Under the pieces are notes generated by a model that saw only the letters and a list, made by a program, of their open reading frames with translations, did no database searches and was not told the origin of the DNA. This document shows, in pieces, positions 1 to 6,608 of a stretch of 10,813 bases of DNA; position 1 is the first letter of the stretch, and every line of letters begins with the position of its first letter. The translations under genes were made by a program, and so were the position numbers. The stretch lies in assembly GCA_913057845.1 (NCBI GenBank), contig CAJXPC010000032.1, forward strand, positions 1 through 10,813, in the 5' to 3' direction. This DNA comes from an uncultured Pseudomonadota bacterium (GTDB lineage: Bacteria; Pseudomonadota; Gammaproteobacteria; Burkholderiales; Eutrophovitaceae).

Positions 1-33
1 AGGTCGTAGGTTCAAATCCTGCCCCCGCAACCA
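1..33 (+). tRNA. Initiator tRNA-fMet, 3' part only (metY-like)
   Basis: The window opens inside a tRNA, at about position 44 (the variable loop AGGTC). The T arm is visible: stem GTAGG (6-10), loop TTCAAAT (11-17), stem CCTGC (18-22), pairing fully with one G-T wobble. The acceptor 3' strand CCCCGC follows (23-28), then A72 and A73 (29-30) and an encoded CCA (31-33). CCCCGC followed by AA is the initiator signature: position 72 is A, which would face C1 in the usual unpaired 1-72 position. The anticodon is outside the window, so the identity comes from the 3' half and from its place next to rimP, where gammaproteobacteria such as E. coli carry metY. It would bring formylmethionine to IF2, which is encoded downstream. 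Confidence 0.85.
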
Positions 34-48
34 ATTTGTATATCAATA

Positions 49-76
49 AGCCTCAACAGTCTGTTGGGGCTTTTTT
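49..76 (+). terminator. Rho-independent terminator after tRNA-fMet
   Basis: A 10-bp stem (49-58 with 62-71, one G-T wobble at 53/67) closes a three-base GTC loop and runs into a T tract ending at 76. It lies 15 bases after the CCA end of the tRNA and separates the tRNA transcript from the rimP unit, or attenuates read-through into it. Confidence 0.85.
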
Positions 77-99
77 GTGGATCATTGGTCGCTAGTTTC

Positions 100-108
100 T
101 GTTATAAT
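100..108 (+). promoter_or_regulatory. Extended -10 sigma70 promoter for the rimP-nusA-infB operon
   Basis: The sequence TGTTATAAT (100-108) is a consensus TATAAT box preceded by the TGn extension. No good TTGACA-like hexamer sits 16-18 bases upstream, which fits an extended -10 promoter that does not need one. Transcription should start near 115, between the tRNA terminator and the leader hairpin, giving a leader of roughly 58 bases to the chosen rimP ATG. Confidence 0.7.
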
Positions 109-134
109 TATGCGACAAGAGTATTTGAATACAG

Positions 135-156
135 ATGGGCCTTAGGCCCATTTTTT
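135..156 (+). terminator. Terminator-like hairpin in the rimP leader (possible attenuator)
   Basis: A perfect 7-bp stem (ATGGGCC 135-141 with GGCCCAT 145-151), with loop TTA, is followed by T151-T156. It has the form of a rho-independent terminator but lies inside the leader, downstream of the extended -10 box and ending 16 bases before the rimP ATG. Such a position suggests attenuation: transcripts from either upstream promoter would have to pass it to reach nusA and infB. NusA stimulates hairpin termination and is known to control its own operon in E. coli, so feedback here is plausible but not shown by the sequence. Confidence 0.7.
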
Positions 157-172
157 GTTTCTGAATGAGACG

Positions 173-604
173 ATGGAAATAGAAAATTTACTTGAGAAAA
201 CTTTGACAGGAATGAATTACGAGCTGGTCGACTTTGAAGTGGTCGGGCGATCTGGGCTAATTCGTATCTTGATTGATTCTGCCCAAGGTATTGGGATAGA
301 GGACTGCACGACGGTCAGCAATCATTTGTCTCGTTTGTTTGAAATTGAGCATTTTGAGTACGATCGACTTGAAGTGTCGTCGCCGGGGCTTGATCGGCCA
401 CTCAAGAAGGTGCTCGATTTTGAGCGTTTTCAGGATGAAAAAGTAATTGTGCAGTTCAAGGTGGCGTTCGAGGGGCAGAGAAAGTTTCGAGGGAAACTGA
501 TTGGCGTTAGAGATGATTTGATAGATATGGAGTTAGAGGACGGTCGAGTGATCACGTTTGAGCTTCATGAAATTAAAAAGGCGAACTTAATTCCTGCAAT
601 TTAG
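173..604 (+). CDS. rimP: Ribosome maturation factor RimP
   Basis: RimP is a cytoplasmic assembly factor that binds the free 30S subunit and helps early maturation of its head and central pseudoknot. The 143-residue product shows the family pattern: YELVDFEV (16-23) and the first beta strands with IDS (34-36) in the N-terminal alpha/beta domain, the highly conserved LEVSSPGLDRPLKK (66-79) at the domain junction, and a C-terminal SH3-like domain ending KANLIP (136-141). E. coli RimP is about 150 residues. The ATG at 173 is chosen because it begins at the expected point in the family; a TTG at 155 in the same frame lies in the T tract of the leader hairpin. The Shine-Dalgarno sequence is weak (GAG at 167-169, only 3 bases away). 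nusA follows after 23 bases. Resembles betaproteobacterial RimP most. Confidence 0.93.
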   Translation: MEIENLLEKTLTGMNYELVDFEVVGRSGLIRILIDSAQGIGIEDCTTVSNHLSRLFEIEHFEYDRLEVSSPGLDRPLKKVLDFERFQDEKVIVQFKVAFEGQRKFRGKLIGVRDDLIDMELEDGRVITFELHEIKKANLIPAI

Positions 605-627
605 CTAATTTGAGAAGGTTATAGGAC

Positions 628-2106
628 ATGCAACGAGAGATGTTACTGCTGGTCGATGCTTTGGCGAGAGAAAAAAATGTCGCGAAAGATATTGTTTTTG
701 AAGCTTTGGAGATGGCGCTGGCTTCAGCGACGAAGCGTAAAAATAAACTGGATATTGATGTGCGGGTCTCGATAGACCGGACAACAGGCGAATACGAAAG
801 TTTTCGAAGATGGGAAATAGTCGAAGATGAAGAGCTTGAACTACCCGATCAGCAGTTAACCCTTGAGGAAGGTTTAACGCGAGATGCGTCTATTCAGCTC
901 AATGAGTTTATTGAAGAGCCTTTGGAAGCAATTGAGTTTGGGCGGATTGGTGCGCAAGCAGCAAAACAAGTCATCATGCAGAAAATCAGGGATGCTGAGC
1001 GTGAACAGATCTTAAATGACTTCCTCGCGCGCGGTGATGCCATTGTGTCGGGCACTGTTAAGCGCGTCGAACGAGGCAACGTGATTATTGAATCAGGGCG
1101 TGTGGAGGCGTTACTCCCTAGAGAGCAGATGATCCCGCGGGAAAACATTCGTGTTGGTGACAGAATTCGCACTTATCTAAGCCGAGTCGATCGAGAGGCG
1201 CGGGGTCATCAGTTAATTTTATCGCGAACCATGCCTCAATTCGTGTCTAGTTTGTTTGAGCTTGAGGTCCCCGAGATAGAAGAGGGGTTGGTGGAAATCC
1301 TCGGTGCTGCAAGGGACCCTGGTTCGAGGGCTAAGATTGCTGTTAAATCAAACGATAGACGTATTGATCCAGTCGGTACTTGTGTGGGGATGCGTGGATC
1401 GCGGGTGCAGGCCGTGACAAATGAGTTATCAGGAGAGCGTATTGATATTGTGCTTTGGTCAGATGATCCAGCAACATATATCGTTAACGCATTATCTCCG
1501 GCTGAGGTCAGCCGCATTACTGTGGATGAAGAGAAACACGCGATGGATATTGTCGTTGAGGAAGAGAATCTTGCTCAAGCTATTGGACGTGGTGGGCAAA
1601 ATGTTCGACTCGCCTCAGAACTTACAGGGTGGACATTAAATATCCTGACGGAAGAGCAATCACAGCAAAAAGTGGAAGAAGAGTCGACCACTGTCCGTCA
1701 ACATTTCATGGATGAAATTGACGTTGATGAGGACCTTGCTGATATTTTGGTTCAGGAAGGCTTCAGCACTCTAGAGGAAGTCGCGTATGTGCCTGAGTCG
1801 GAGTTACTTGAAATTGAAGGATTCGATGAGGGCACAGTCGAAGAGTTGAGGTCTAGGGCTAGAAATGCTTTGTTGGTCAAAGAGATTGCTAAAGAGGAGC
1901 AGGCCACGACAGCGTCCACTGATCTAATGAATGTGGAAGGCATGACGGAAGAGCTTGCGCGTACTTTGATTGGCGGAGGCATCATGTCTCAGGATGAGTT
2001 GGCTGATTTGGCGATCGATGATCTCAAAGAGATTGTCGAGATTGATGATGAATTGGCTGAAAGCTTAATCATGGCTGCGAGAGCACCATGGTTCGCTGAG
2101 TCTTAA
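628..2106 (+). CDS. nusA: Transcription termination/antitermination factor NusA
   Basis: NusA binds RNA polymerase during elongation. It promotes pausing and hairpin termination, and takes part in antitermination on rRNA operons with the other Nus factors. At 492 residues it matches the E. coli length (495). Domains in order: N-terminal RNAP-binding domain (about 1-125, with the conserved [14 protein letters not shown] at 103-116), S1 domain (about 135-200), KH1 with GMRGSR (254-259), KH2 with IGRGGQN (319-325), then two acidic repeats AR1 (about 365-415) and AR2 (about 432-490). The acidic repeats in gamma- and betaproteobacterial NusA contact the alpha CTD and other partners. The start ATG has a good GAGAAGG site (612-618) 9 bases upstream. 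It lies 23 bases after rimP and 22 before infB, clearly in one operon. The leader hairpin before rimP is a natural target for autoregulation. Confidence 0.97.
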   Translation: MQREMLLLVDALAREKNVAKDIVFEALEMALASATKRKNKLDIDVRVSIDRTTGEYESFRRWEIVEDEELELPDQQLTLEEGLTRDASIQLNEFIEEPLEAIEFGRIGAQAAKQVIMQKIRDAEREQILNDFLARGDAIVSGTVKRVERGNVIIESGRVEALLPREQMIPRENIRVGDRIRTYLSRVDREARGHQLILSRTMPQFVSSLFELEVPEIEEGLVEILGAARDPGSRAKIAVKSNDRRIDPVGTCVGMRGSRVQAVTNELSGERIDIVLWSDDPATYIVNALSPAEVSRITVDEEKHAMDIVVEEENLAQAIGRGGQNVRLASELTGWTLNILTEEQSQQKVEEESTTVRQHFMDEIDVDEDLADILVQEGFSTLEEVAYVPESELLEIEGFDEGTVEELRSRARNALLVKEIAKEEQATTASTDLMNVEGMTEELARTLIGGGIMSQDELADLAIDDLKEIVEIDDELAESLIMAARAPWFAES

Positions 2107-2128
2107 TGAATTTAAGGGCAAAAAATAA

Positions 2129-4831
2129 ATGGCAAATGTGAATGTTAAAGAGTTTGCATCAGAACTTAAACTTCCTGTTGGGCGTTTGCTGGAACAGTTG
2201 GCGGCATCTGGTATTAACAAAGAATTGTCCGAGGAGACCAATCTTACTGAGGTCGATAAGCGCAAATTGCTCGATTTTTTGAAGCAAGCGCACGGGGATG
2301 ACAAGCCGAAAACAAAAATGACGCTAAAACGTCGCGAAAAGACTGAAATAAAGAAGTCTGATGGAGCCGGTCGTTCACGTACGATTCAAGTTGAAGTGCG
2401 CAAGAAGCGGGTTATTGTAAAAGAACCTGAGGTCGAAGCTAAGATAGAGGTCGAAGCCAAGGTCGAAGCCAAGGTTGAGGTCGAAGCTAAGATAGAGGTC
2501 GAAGCTAAGATAGAGGTCGAAGCCAAGGTTGAGGTTGAAGCCAAGCCTGAGGTTGAAGCCAAGGCTGAGGTTGAAGCCAAGGCTGAGGTTAAAACTATTG
2601 CTCCGGATGTGGCGCCAAGTGTTCCAGTATCTTCTGTTAAAAAGACTGCGGAGCAACTCAAGCGTGAAAGGGAGGCTAAGCGTCAGGCAGATCTGAGGGC
2701 TATTCAAGCAGCCGAGATCATTCAAAAGGAAGAAGACAAAAAGCGTCGGCAAGATAAGAAAGAGGCCGCCGCCGCAGAGTTGATTGCTGCAAAAGAAGCT
2801 GAAGTGTCGGGTAAAAAGGAAGTAGAGAAAGCTAAAGTTAAAGCTAAAGCCCCAGAGGGCACGCTGCATAGCCCGATTACAAAAGACGAAGCCAAAAAAG
2901 CCATTAAGAAAAAAGAGAATCAAGAACGTTTTGACGCGGAAAGTAAAAAGCGTGGGATCAAGACGCGGGGTGGTTACTCGGGACCAGGTGGGCGCGACGG
3001 TTGGAGAAATTCAGGCAGAAATAGAAATCGAAAAAGTCATGGGTCAGACAACGCTGCAGCCGCGCCGCAAGAGGTTGTTGTGCGTGAGGTGTTTGTTCCA
3101 GAAACAATTGCCCTATCAGAGCTTGCTCACAAAATGTCAGTTAAGGCGGCTGAGGTCATCAAGGTGTTTATGAAGCTTGGCCAAATGGTTACGATCAATC
3201 AGGTGATTGATCAAGAAACTGCGATGATTGTGGTCGATGAGATGGGTCATATTGGAAAGTTGGCAAAAGCAGAGGACCCACAAGCCTTCTTAGTGGAAAG
3301 TGCCGATGAGGACGTACCGCGTGAGCCAAGAGCGCCCGTTGTCACCGTTATGGGGCACGTCGACCATGGTAAAACTTCTCTTTTGGATTACATCAGAACG
3401 ACTCGAGTGGCGGGTGGCGAGGCTGGTGGTATTACTCAACACATTGGCGCCTATCACGTCAATACGCCGAAAGGAATGGTTACGTTTTTAGATACTCCAG
3501 GTCACGAGGCGTTTACTGCGATGCGTGCTCGTGGGGCTAAGGCAACCGACATTGTTGTGCTTGTAGTAGCCTCAGATGATGGCGTTATGCCTCAAACAAT
3601 TGAGGCGATTAATCATGCTAAAGCAGGGGGTACGCCGCTCATCGTGGCGGTGAATAAGATTGATAAACCTGAATCGAGTCCGGAACGTGTCAAGCAAGAA
3701 TTAAGTCAACATGAGGTTATTGGGGAAGACTGGGGTGGAGACACGATGTTCGCACACGTCTCTGCTAAAACTGGGGAAGGAATCGATGGGTTATTAGATT
3801 CCATTCTGCTGCAAGCTGAAATGCTTGATTTAAAGGCGCCCGTTAAAACTGCAGCAAGAGGAGTAGTGATTGAAGCTAGATTGGATAAAGGACGAGGTCC
3901 TGTTGCAACAATTCTAGTGCGCGAAGGTACGCTTAACCGAGGAGACGTATTATTGGCTGGTGGGGCGTTCGGTCGAGTTCGAGCCATGGTCGATGAAAAT
4001 GGATTATCGATCGAGTCAGCAGGCCCATCGATTCCGGTCGAAGTCCAGGGGTTATCAGACGTGCCCGCGGCGGGAGAAGAAATTATTGTGCTTCAGGATG
4101 AAAAAAAGGCTCGAGAAATCGCGACGTTCCGACAAGGTAAGTTCCGAGAGGTTAAGCTTGCCAAGCAGCAGGCAGCAAAATTGGAGAACATGTTTGATCA
4201 TCTCAAAGAAGGCGCAGCTAAGTCTTTAGCGCTGATCATTAAGGCTGATGTTCAGGGTTCCAGTGAGGCATTGGGTCATTCATTGACGCGTTTATCAACT
4301 GAAGAGGTTCAGGTCAACATTGTGCACTCGGGTGTGGGTGGTATTAATGACTCAGATATTAACCTTGCCTTAGCCTCAAACGCAGTGATTATTGGGTTTA
4401 ATGCCCGTGCAGATGCTGCCGCGAGAAAGTTGATTCAAACGCATGGTATCGATGTGCGTTACTACAACATAATTTATGATGCTGTTGACGAGGTGAAAGC
4501 CGCTCTAAGTGGTTTGCTCTCACCTGACAGAAAAGAAGAGACACTTGGTCTGGTTGAAATCAGGCAAGTATTTAGAATTTCTAAAGTGGGTACTGTAGCG
4601 GGGTGCTATGTCCTTGAAGGTTTGGTCAAGCGTGGCTCCTCCATTCGATTGCTTCGAGACAATGTCGTGATTCATGAGGGCGAATTAGATACACTCAAGC
4701 GCTTCAAAGATGATGTTAGAGAAGTGAAGTCTGGGTTTGAGTGTGGATTATCGATTAAGAACTTTGCCGAGATCAATGAAGGTGACCAACTTGAAGTATA
4801 TGAGATTGTTGAAACCGCTCGGTCCTTATAA
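2129..4831 (+). CDS. infB: Translation initiation factor IF-2
   Basis: IF2 is the GTPase that delivers initiator fMet-tRNA to the 30S subunit and promotes 50S joining. The 900-residue protein (E. coli 890) has an IF2_N domain (1-50), a long charged linker (51-315) with a VEAKxE repeat tract (102-153) and a likely coiled-coil section rich in K, E and A (about 172-265), then a Gly/Arg-rich patch (279-303). A second IF2_N-like domain spans about 322-375. The G domain carries all GTPase motifs: GHVDHGKT (409-416), GGITQHIG (433-440, G2), DTPGHE (455-460), NKID (509-512) and SAK (545-547). Domains II and III follow, and the C-terminal fMet-tRNA-binding domain (about 800-898) contains [17 protein letters not shown] (821-837). 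An AAGGG site (2114-2118) lies 10 bases before the ATG. The upstream tRNA-fMet is its substrate partner. Nothing appears broken; only the linker repeat is unusual. Confidence 0.98.
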   Translation: MANVNVKEFASELKLPVGRLLEQLAASGINKELSEETNLTEVDKRKLLDFLKQAHGDDKPKTKMTLKRREKTEIKKSDGAGRSRTIQVEVRKKRVIVKEPEVEAKIEVEAKVEAKVEVEAKIEVEAKIEVEAKVEVEAKPEVEAKAEVEAKAEVKTIAPDVAPSVPVSSVKKTAEQLKREREAKRQADLRAIQAAEIIQKEEDKKRRQDKKEAAAAELIAAKEAEVSGKKEVEKAKVKAKAPEGTLHSPITKDEAKKAIKKKENQERFDAESKKRGIKTRGGYSGPGGRDGWRNSGRNRNRKSHGSDNAAAAPQEVVVREVFVPETIALSELAHKMSVKAAEVIKVFMKLGQMVTINQVIDQETAMIVVDEMGHIGKLAKAEDPQAFLVESADEDVPREPRAPVVTVMGHVDHGKTSLLDYIRTTRVAGGEAGGITQHIGAYHVNTPKGMVTFLDTPGHEAFTAMRARGAKATDIVVLVVASDDGVMPQTIEAINHAKAGGTPLIVAVNKIDKPESSPERVKQELSQHEVIGEDWGGDTMFAHVSAKTGEGIDGLLDSILLQAEMLDLKAPVKTAARGVVIEARLDKGRGPVATILVREGTLNRGDVLLAGGAFGRVRAMVDENGLSIESAGPSIPVEVQGLSDVPAAGEEIIVLQDEKKAREIATFRQGKFREVKLAKQQAAKLENMFDHLKEGAAKSLALIIKADVQGSSEALGHSLTRLSTEEVQVNIVHSGVGGINDSDINLALASNAVIIGFNARADAAARKLIQTHGIDVRYYNIIYDAVDEVKAALSGLLSPDRKEETLGLVEIRQVFRISKVGTVAGCYVLEGLVKRGSSIRLLRDNVVIHEGELDTLKRFKDDVREVKSGFECGLSIKNFAEINEGDQLEVYEIVETARSL
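2432..2587 (+). repeat. In-frame 18-bp-period repeat encoding VEAKxE in the IF2 linker
   Basis: Nine VEAK units lie head to tail. Eight have the form VEAK plus a hydrophobic or proline residue plus E (IE, VE, IE, IE, VE, PE, AE, AE), and the second unit lacks the last two residues, so the DNA period is 18 bp with one 12-bp unit. Units differ mainly at the fifth residue and at synonymous sites (GTC/GTT, GCT/GCC), which indicates duplication by slippage or unequal crossing-over followed by drift. The tract sits in the variable linker between the N-terminal domain and the G domain and keeps the reading frame. Expected structure is an extended, alternating-charge helix or disordered spacer. Confidence 0.93.
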
Positions 4832-4853
4832 CGCATTTATTCGATGATTAATT

Positions 4854-5207
4854 TTGGGTAAAAGCACACAAAGATCAGGCCGACTTAGAGATTATTTACT
4901 TCGCGAGATATCGGAGTTGATTCGGTCCAAAGTCAGAGACCCTCGCGTGGGACAAATAACCATCACGGACGTTGCTGTGAGTCCAGATAGTTCCTTCGCT
5001 AAAGTTTTTTTCACACGGTTGGGTGAAGATCACGATAAGTCGACGGTTGAGGACATCCTCAATAAGGCGCAAGGTTTCGTGCGTACGCATATCGCTAAAA
5101 ATTTAAACATGAGGGTGGCGCCGCACATTTCGTTTAAATATGACGATACGCTCGAACATGGTGATCGCATCAGCCGACTCCTCTCGGAAGCAAATCTCAA
5201 GACTTAA
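4854..5207 (+). CDS. rbfA: 30S ribosome-binding factor RbfA
   Basis: RbfA is a small KH-type protein that binds near the decoding region and helps 16S rRNA 5' end maturation, important in cold adaptation. The 117-residue product has the family marks: an N-terminal helix with REISELIRSKVRDPRVG (17-33), FAKVFFT (48-54), an interrupted type II KH motif with AQG (72-74) in KAQGFVRTHIAK, and the C-terminal APHISFKYDDTLEHGDRI strand-helix (89-106). Length is normal for the family. The start is uncertain: the frame is closed by TGA at 4845-4847, and the only reasonable start is TTG at 4854 (ATT at 4851 is the alternative). No clear Shine-Dalgarno sequence is present, and a 5-codon ATG mini-frame (4844-4861) overlaps the start. 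Translation may depend on coupling with infB, which ends 22 bases upstream. Confidence 0.93.
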   Translation: MGKSTQRSGRLRDYLLREISELIRSKVRDPRVGQITITDVAVSPDSSFAKVFFTRLGEDHDKSTVEDILNKAQGFVRTHIAKNLNMRVAPHISFKYDDTLEHGDRISRLLSEANLKT

Positions 5208-5243
5208 AGTACAAGATCATCCTGCGAGTTTAGGGGGTAAGGT

Positions 5244-6170
5244 ATGCCGCATAGTTACAATGGAATTTTACTATTAGATAAGCCCTGCGGCATGTCTTCT
5301 AATCGCGCCCTACAGCAAGTGAGGCGGCTATTCGGAAACGCAAAAGCGGGATATGCGGGAACGCTCGATCCGCTAGCCTCGGGGTTACTGCCCATTTGTA
5401 TCGGAGAGGCAACTAAGTTCATCAGCTTCTTTAGTGATTCAAGTAAATCGTACGAGTCAACTGTAAGGCTTGGCTACCGGAGTACAACGGGTGACGCCGA
5501 GGGTGACCTGTCACAAACTAACCTTACACCGATTGATGACGCTGGATTGGACACCGCCGTTACATTGTTTACCGGCGATTCAGACCAGTTGCCACCAATG
5601 CACAGTGCGATAAAGGTCGATGGTAAGCCTCTATATAAATTGGCTCGTCAAGGTAAAACCATTCCGCGTGCCAAGCGGCGAATCACGATTCACTCATTAT
5701 CCATCGTTAAGAAGGCAGATGATGTGCTGAAACTCTCTGTCTCGTGCTCTAAAGGTACGTATATTAGAGTGCTTGCTGAGGATATTGCACTGAGCTTGGG
5801 TACGGATGGCTATTTGACGTCATTAAGACGCACGGGCTTAGGTGATATCTCTATTTCTGAAGGTATTACCATTGAGCAGATCGAAAAAGAAGAATTAGAT
5901 TTTAGGGTTAAGCTACTGAAAAATATAGATTTTTCCCTATCGCATTTACCTCGAGTTTCGCTGATGCCGAACCTCGAGCGGGGATTTACGAATGGAGTTG
6001 AGACAGAAATACCGTACTCAGAATGTGCTGCTGGAGCTGTTTCGGTTTACACGCATGACGAAATTTTCGTGGGACTGGGTGATTTAACTGATACCGGCTT
6101 ACTAAAAGCTAAGCGTTTGATGTCGCAAGAGTATATCGAGAGCGCTCGTAATACTACGATTGTTAACTAA
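5244..6170 (+). CDS. truB: tRNA pseudouridine-55 synthase TruB
   Basis: TruB converts U55 in the T loop of nearly all tRNAs to pseudouridine and also acts as a tRNA folding chaperone. The 308-residue protein carries the TruB signatures in order: DKPCGMSSN (12-20), GYAGTLDPLASGLLP (36-50) with catalytic Asp42, QLPPMHSAIKVDGKPLYKLAR (115-135), SKGTYIRVLAEDIALSLG (169-186) and LRRTGLG (194-200). The C-terminal part (about 235-300) fits the short PUA-like domain of proteobacterial TruB. A strong AGGGGG site (5232-5237) stands 6 bases before the ATG. It is the last gene of the rimP-nusA-infB operon, 36 bases after rbfA. No terminator hairpin follows its stop, so transcription can run on into rpsO. 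Confidence 0.97.
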   Translation: MPHSYNGILLLDKPCGMSSNRALQQVRRLFGNAKAGYAGTLDPLASGLLPICIGEATKFISFFSDSSKSYESTVRLGYRSTTGDAEGDLSQTNLTPIDDAGLDTAVTLFTGDSDQLPPMHSAIKVDGKPLYKLARQGKTIPRAKRRITIHSLSIVKKADDVLKLSVSCSKGTYIRVLAEDIALSLGTDGYLTSLRRTGLGDISISEGITIEQIEKEELDFRVKLLKNIDFSLSHLPRVSLMPNLERGFTNGVETEIPYSECAAGAVSVYTHDEIFVGLGDLTDTGLLKAKRLMSQEYIESARNTTIVN

Positions 6171-6191
6171 TTACAGTTTATGCTGTATAAT
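6163..6191 (+). promoter_or_regulatory. Sigma70 promoter for rpsO
   Basis: TTAACT (6163-6168), which is the last two bases of a truB codon and its stop region, is separated by exactly 17 bases from a perfect TATAAT (6186-6191). Transcription should begin near 6198, leaving a leader of only about 26 bases before the rpsO ATG. The -35 element matches four of six consensus positions. A short inverted repeat TACAG/CTGTA (6172-6176, 6183-6187) lies within the spacer and reaches the -10 box, possibly by chance. Confidence 0.75.
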
Positions 6192-6223
6192 TCGCGCTTT
6201 TTTCACCGTTAGGAAAAGTATTA

Positions 6224-6493
6224 ATGTCGATAACTGCTGCGGACAGAGCAAAAACTGTAGGTGACTATCAGAAGGCGAAAGGGGACACGGGTTCTCCGGA
6301 AGTACAAATCGCTTTACTGACGCAAAGAATCAACCATTTGACCGCTCACTTTAAGGTCAATGCGAAAGATAACCATTCTCGACGAGGACTTTTAAAAATG
6401 GTCAGTCGACGTCGTAAGTTGTTGGACTACGTCAAACGCAATGATGTTGATCGGTACCGCAAGGTGATTGAAAGCCTTGGCTTGCGAAAGTAA
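6224..6493 (+). CDS. rpsO: 30S ribosomal protein S15
   Basis: S15 is a primary binding protein of the 16S rRNA central domain and also forms a bridge to the 50S subunit. The 89-residue length is exactly that of the family. Seen motifs include [17 protein letters not shown] (20-36) and the rRNA-contacting loop with His42, Asp49 and HSRRGL (51-56), followed by the basic [11 protein letters not shown] helix (62-72). AGGA (6211-6214) lies 9 bases before the ATG. It has its own promoter at the truB stop and is followed by the hairpins that lead to pnp, as in many proteobacteria. The predicted leader is too short for the long autoregulatory pseudoknot known in E. coli, so S15 feedback, if present, would use another fold or a longer transcript from upstream. 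Confidence 0.98.
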   Translation: MSITAADRAKTVGDYQKAKGDTGSPEVQIALLTQRINHLTAHFKVNAKDNHSRRGLLKMVSRRRKLLDYVKRNDVDRYRKVIESLGLRK

Positions 6494-6510
6494 AACGGTC
6501 AGAGGTGAGT

Positions 6511-6553
6511 ATCTCAAGGAGTCAGGGTCAATCCAATTGGAGAAACTTGAGAT
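6511..6553 (+). promoter_or_regulatory. Inverted repeat in the rpsO-pnp interval (possible RNase processing stem)
   Basis: ATCTCAAG (6511-6518) and CTTGAGAT (6546-6553) are perfect reverse complements, 8 bp with 27 bases between them. The interior contains a 10-base palindrome, TCCAATTGGA (6532-6541), that could form a small inner hairpin or promote RNA dimer pairing. In E. coli the same interval holds a stem cut by RNase III, after which PNPase represses its own mRNA. The position here is equivalent, but the sequence is not obviously homologous and processing is inferred. Confidence 0.5.
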
Positions 6554-6568
6554 TTAATTAATTTATAT

Positions 6569-6596
6569 GGCGCGGGTTGTCCGCGCCTATTTTTTT
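6569..6596 (+). terminator. Rho-independent terminator between rpsO and pnp
   Basis: A 7-bp all-GC stem GGCGCGG (6569-6575) / CCGCGCC (6581-6587) with loop GTTGT is followed by TA and seven T (6590-6596). It ends 12 bases before the pnp start codon, so it must be leaky, lowering pnp relative to rpsO expression. E. coli has an attenuating terminator at the corresponding place. Confidence 0.85.
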
Positions 6597-6600
6597 GAGG
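6597..6600 (+). promoter_or_regulatory. Shine-Dalgarno site that fixes the pnp start at TTG
   Basis: GAGG sits directly after the terminator T tract and 8 bases before TTG at 6609. The alternative in-frame ATG at 6567 lies within the terminator stem, has no such site, and would add 14 residues that PNPases do not have. Confidence 0.75.
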
Positions 6601-6608
6601 TTACGATT

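Noticed and set aside
155..172. TTG at 155 as the rimP start, giving 149 residues
   Set aside because: It lies in the T tract of the leader terminator hairpin, lacks a ribosome site, and the added residues have no match in the family. ATG at 173 fits better.
2375..2923. Long minus-strand open frames opposite the infB linker with repetitive protein sequence
   Set aside because: They are mirror images of the VEAKxE repeat and of the Lys/Glu/Ala-rich linker; the bias of the sense codons keeps stops away on the other strand. No ribosome site or family resemblance.
6172..6187. TACAG/CTGTA inverted repeat as an operator at the rpsO promoter
   Set aside because: Five-base arms are short enough to arise by chance and half of the right arm is the -10 box itself.
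6567..6608. ATG at 6567 as the pnp start, giving 728 residues
   Set aside because: The extra 14 codons are the rpsO-pnp terminator stem and T tract. TTG at 6609 has a spaced GAGG site and gives the normal PNPase N-terminus.
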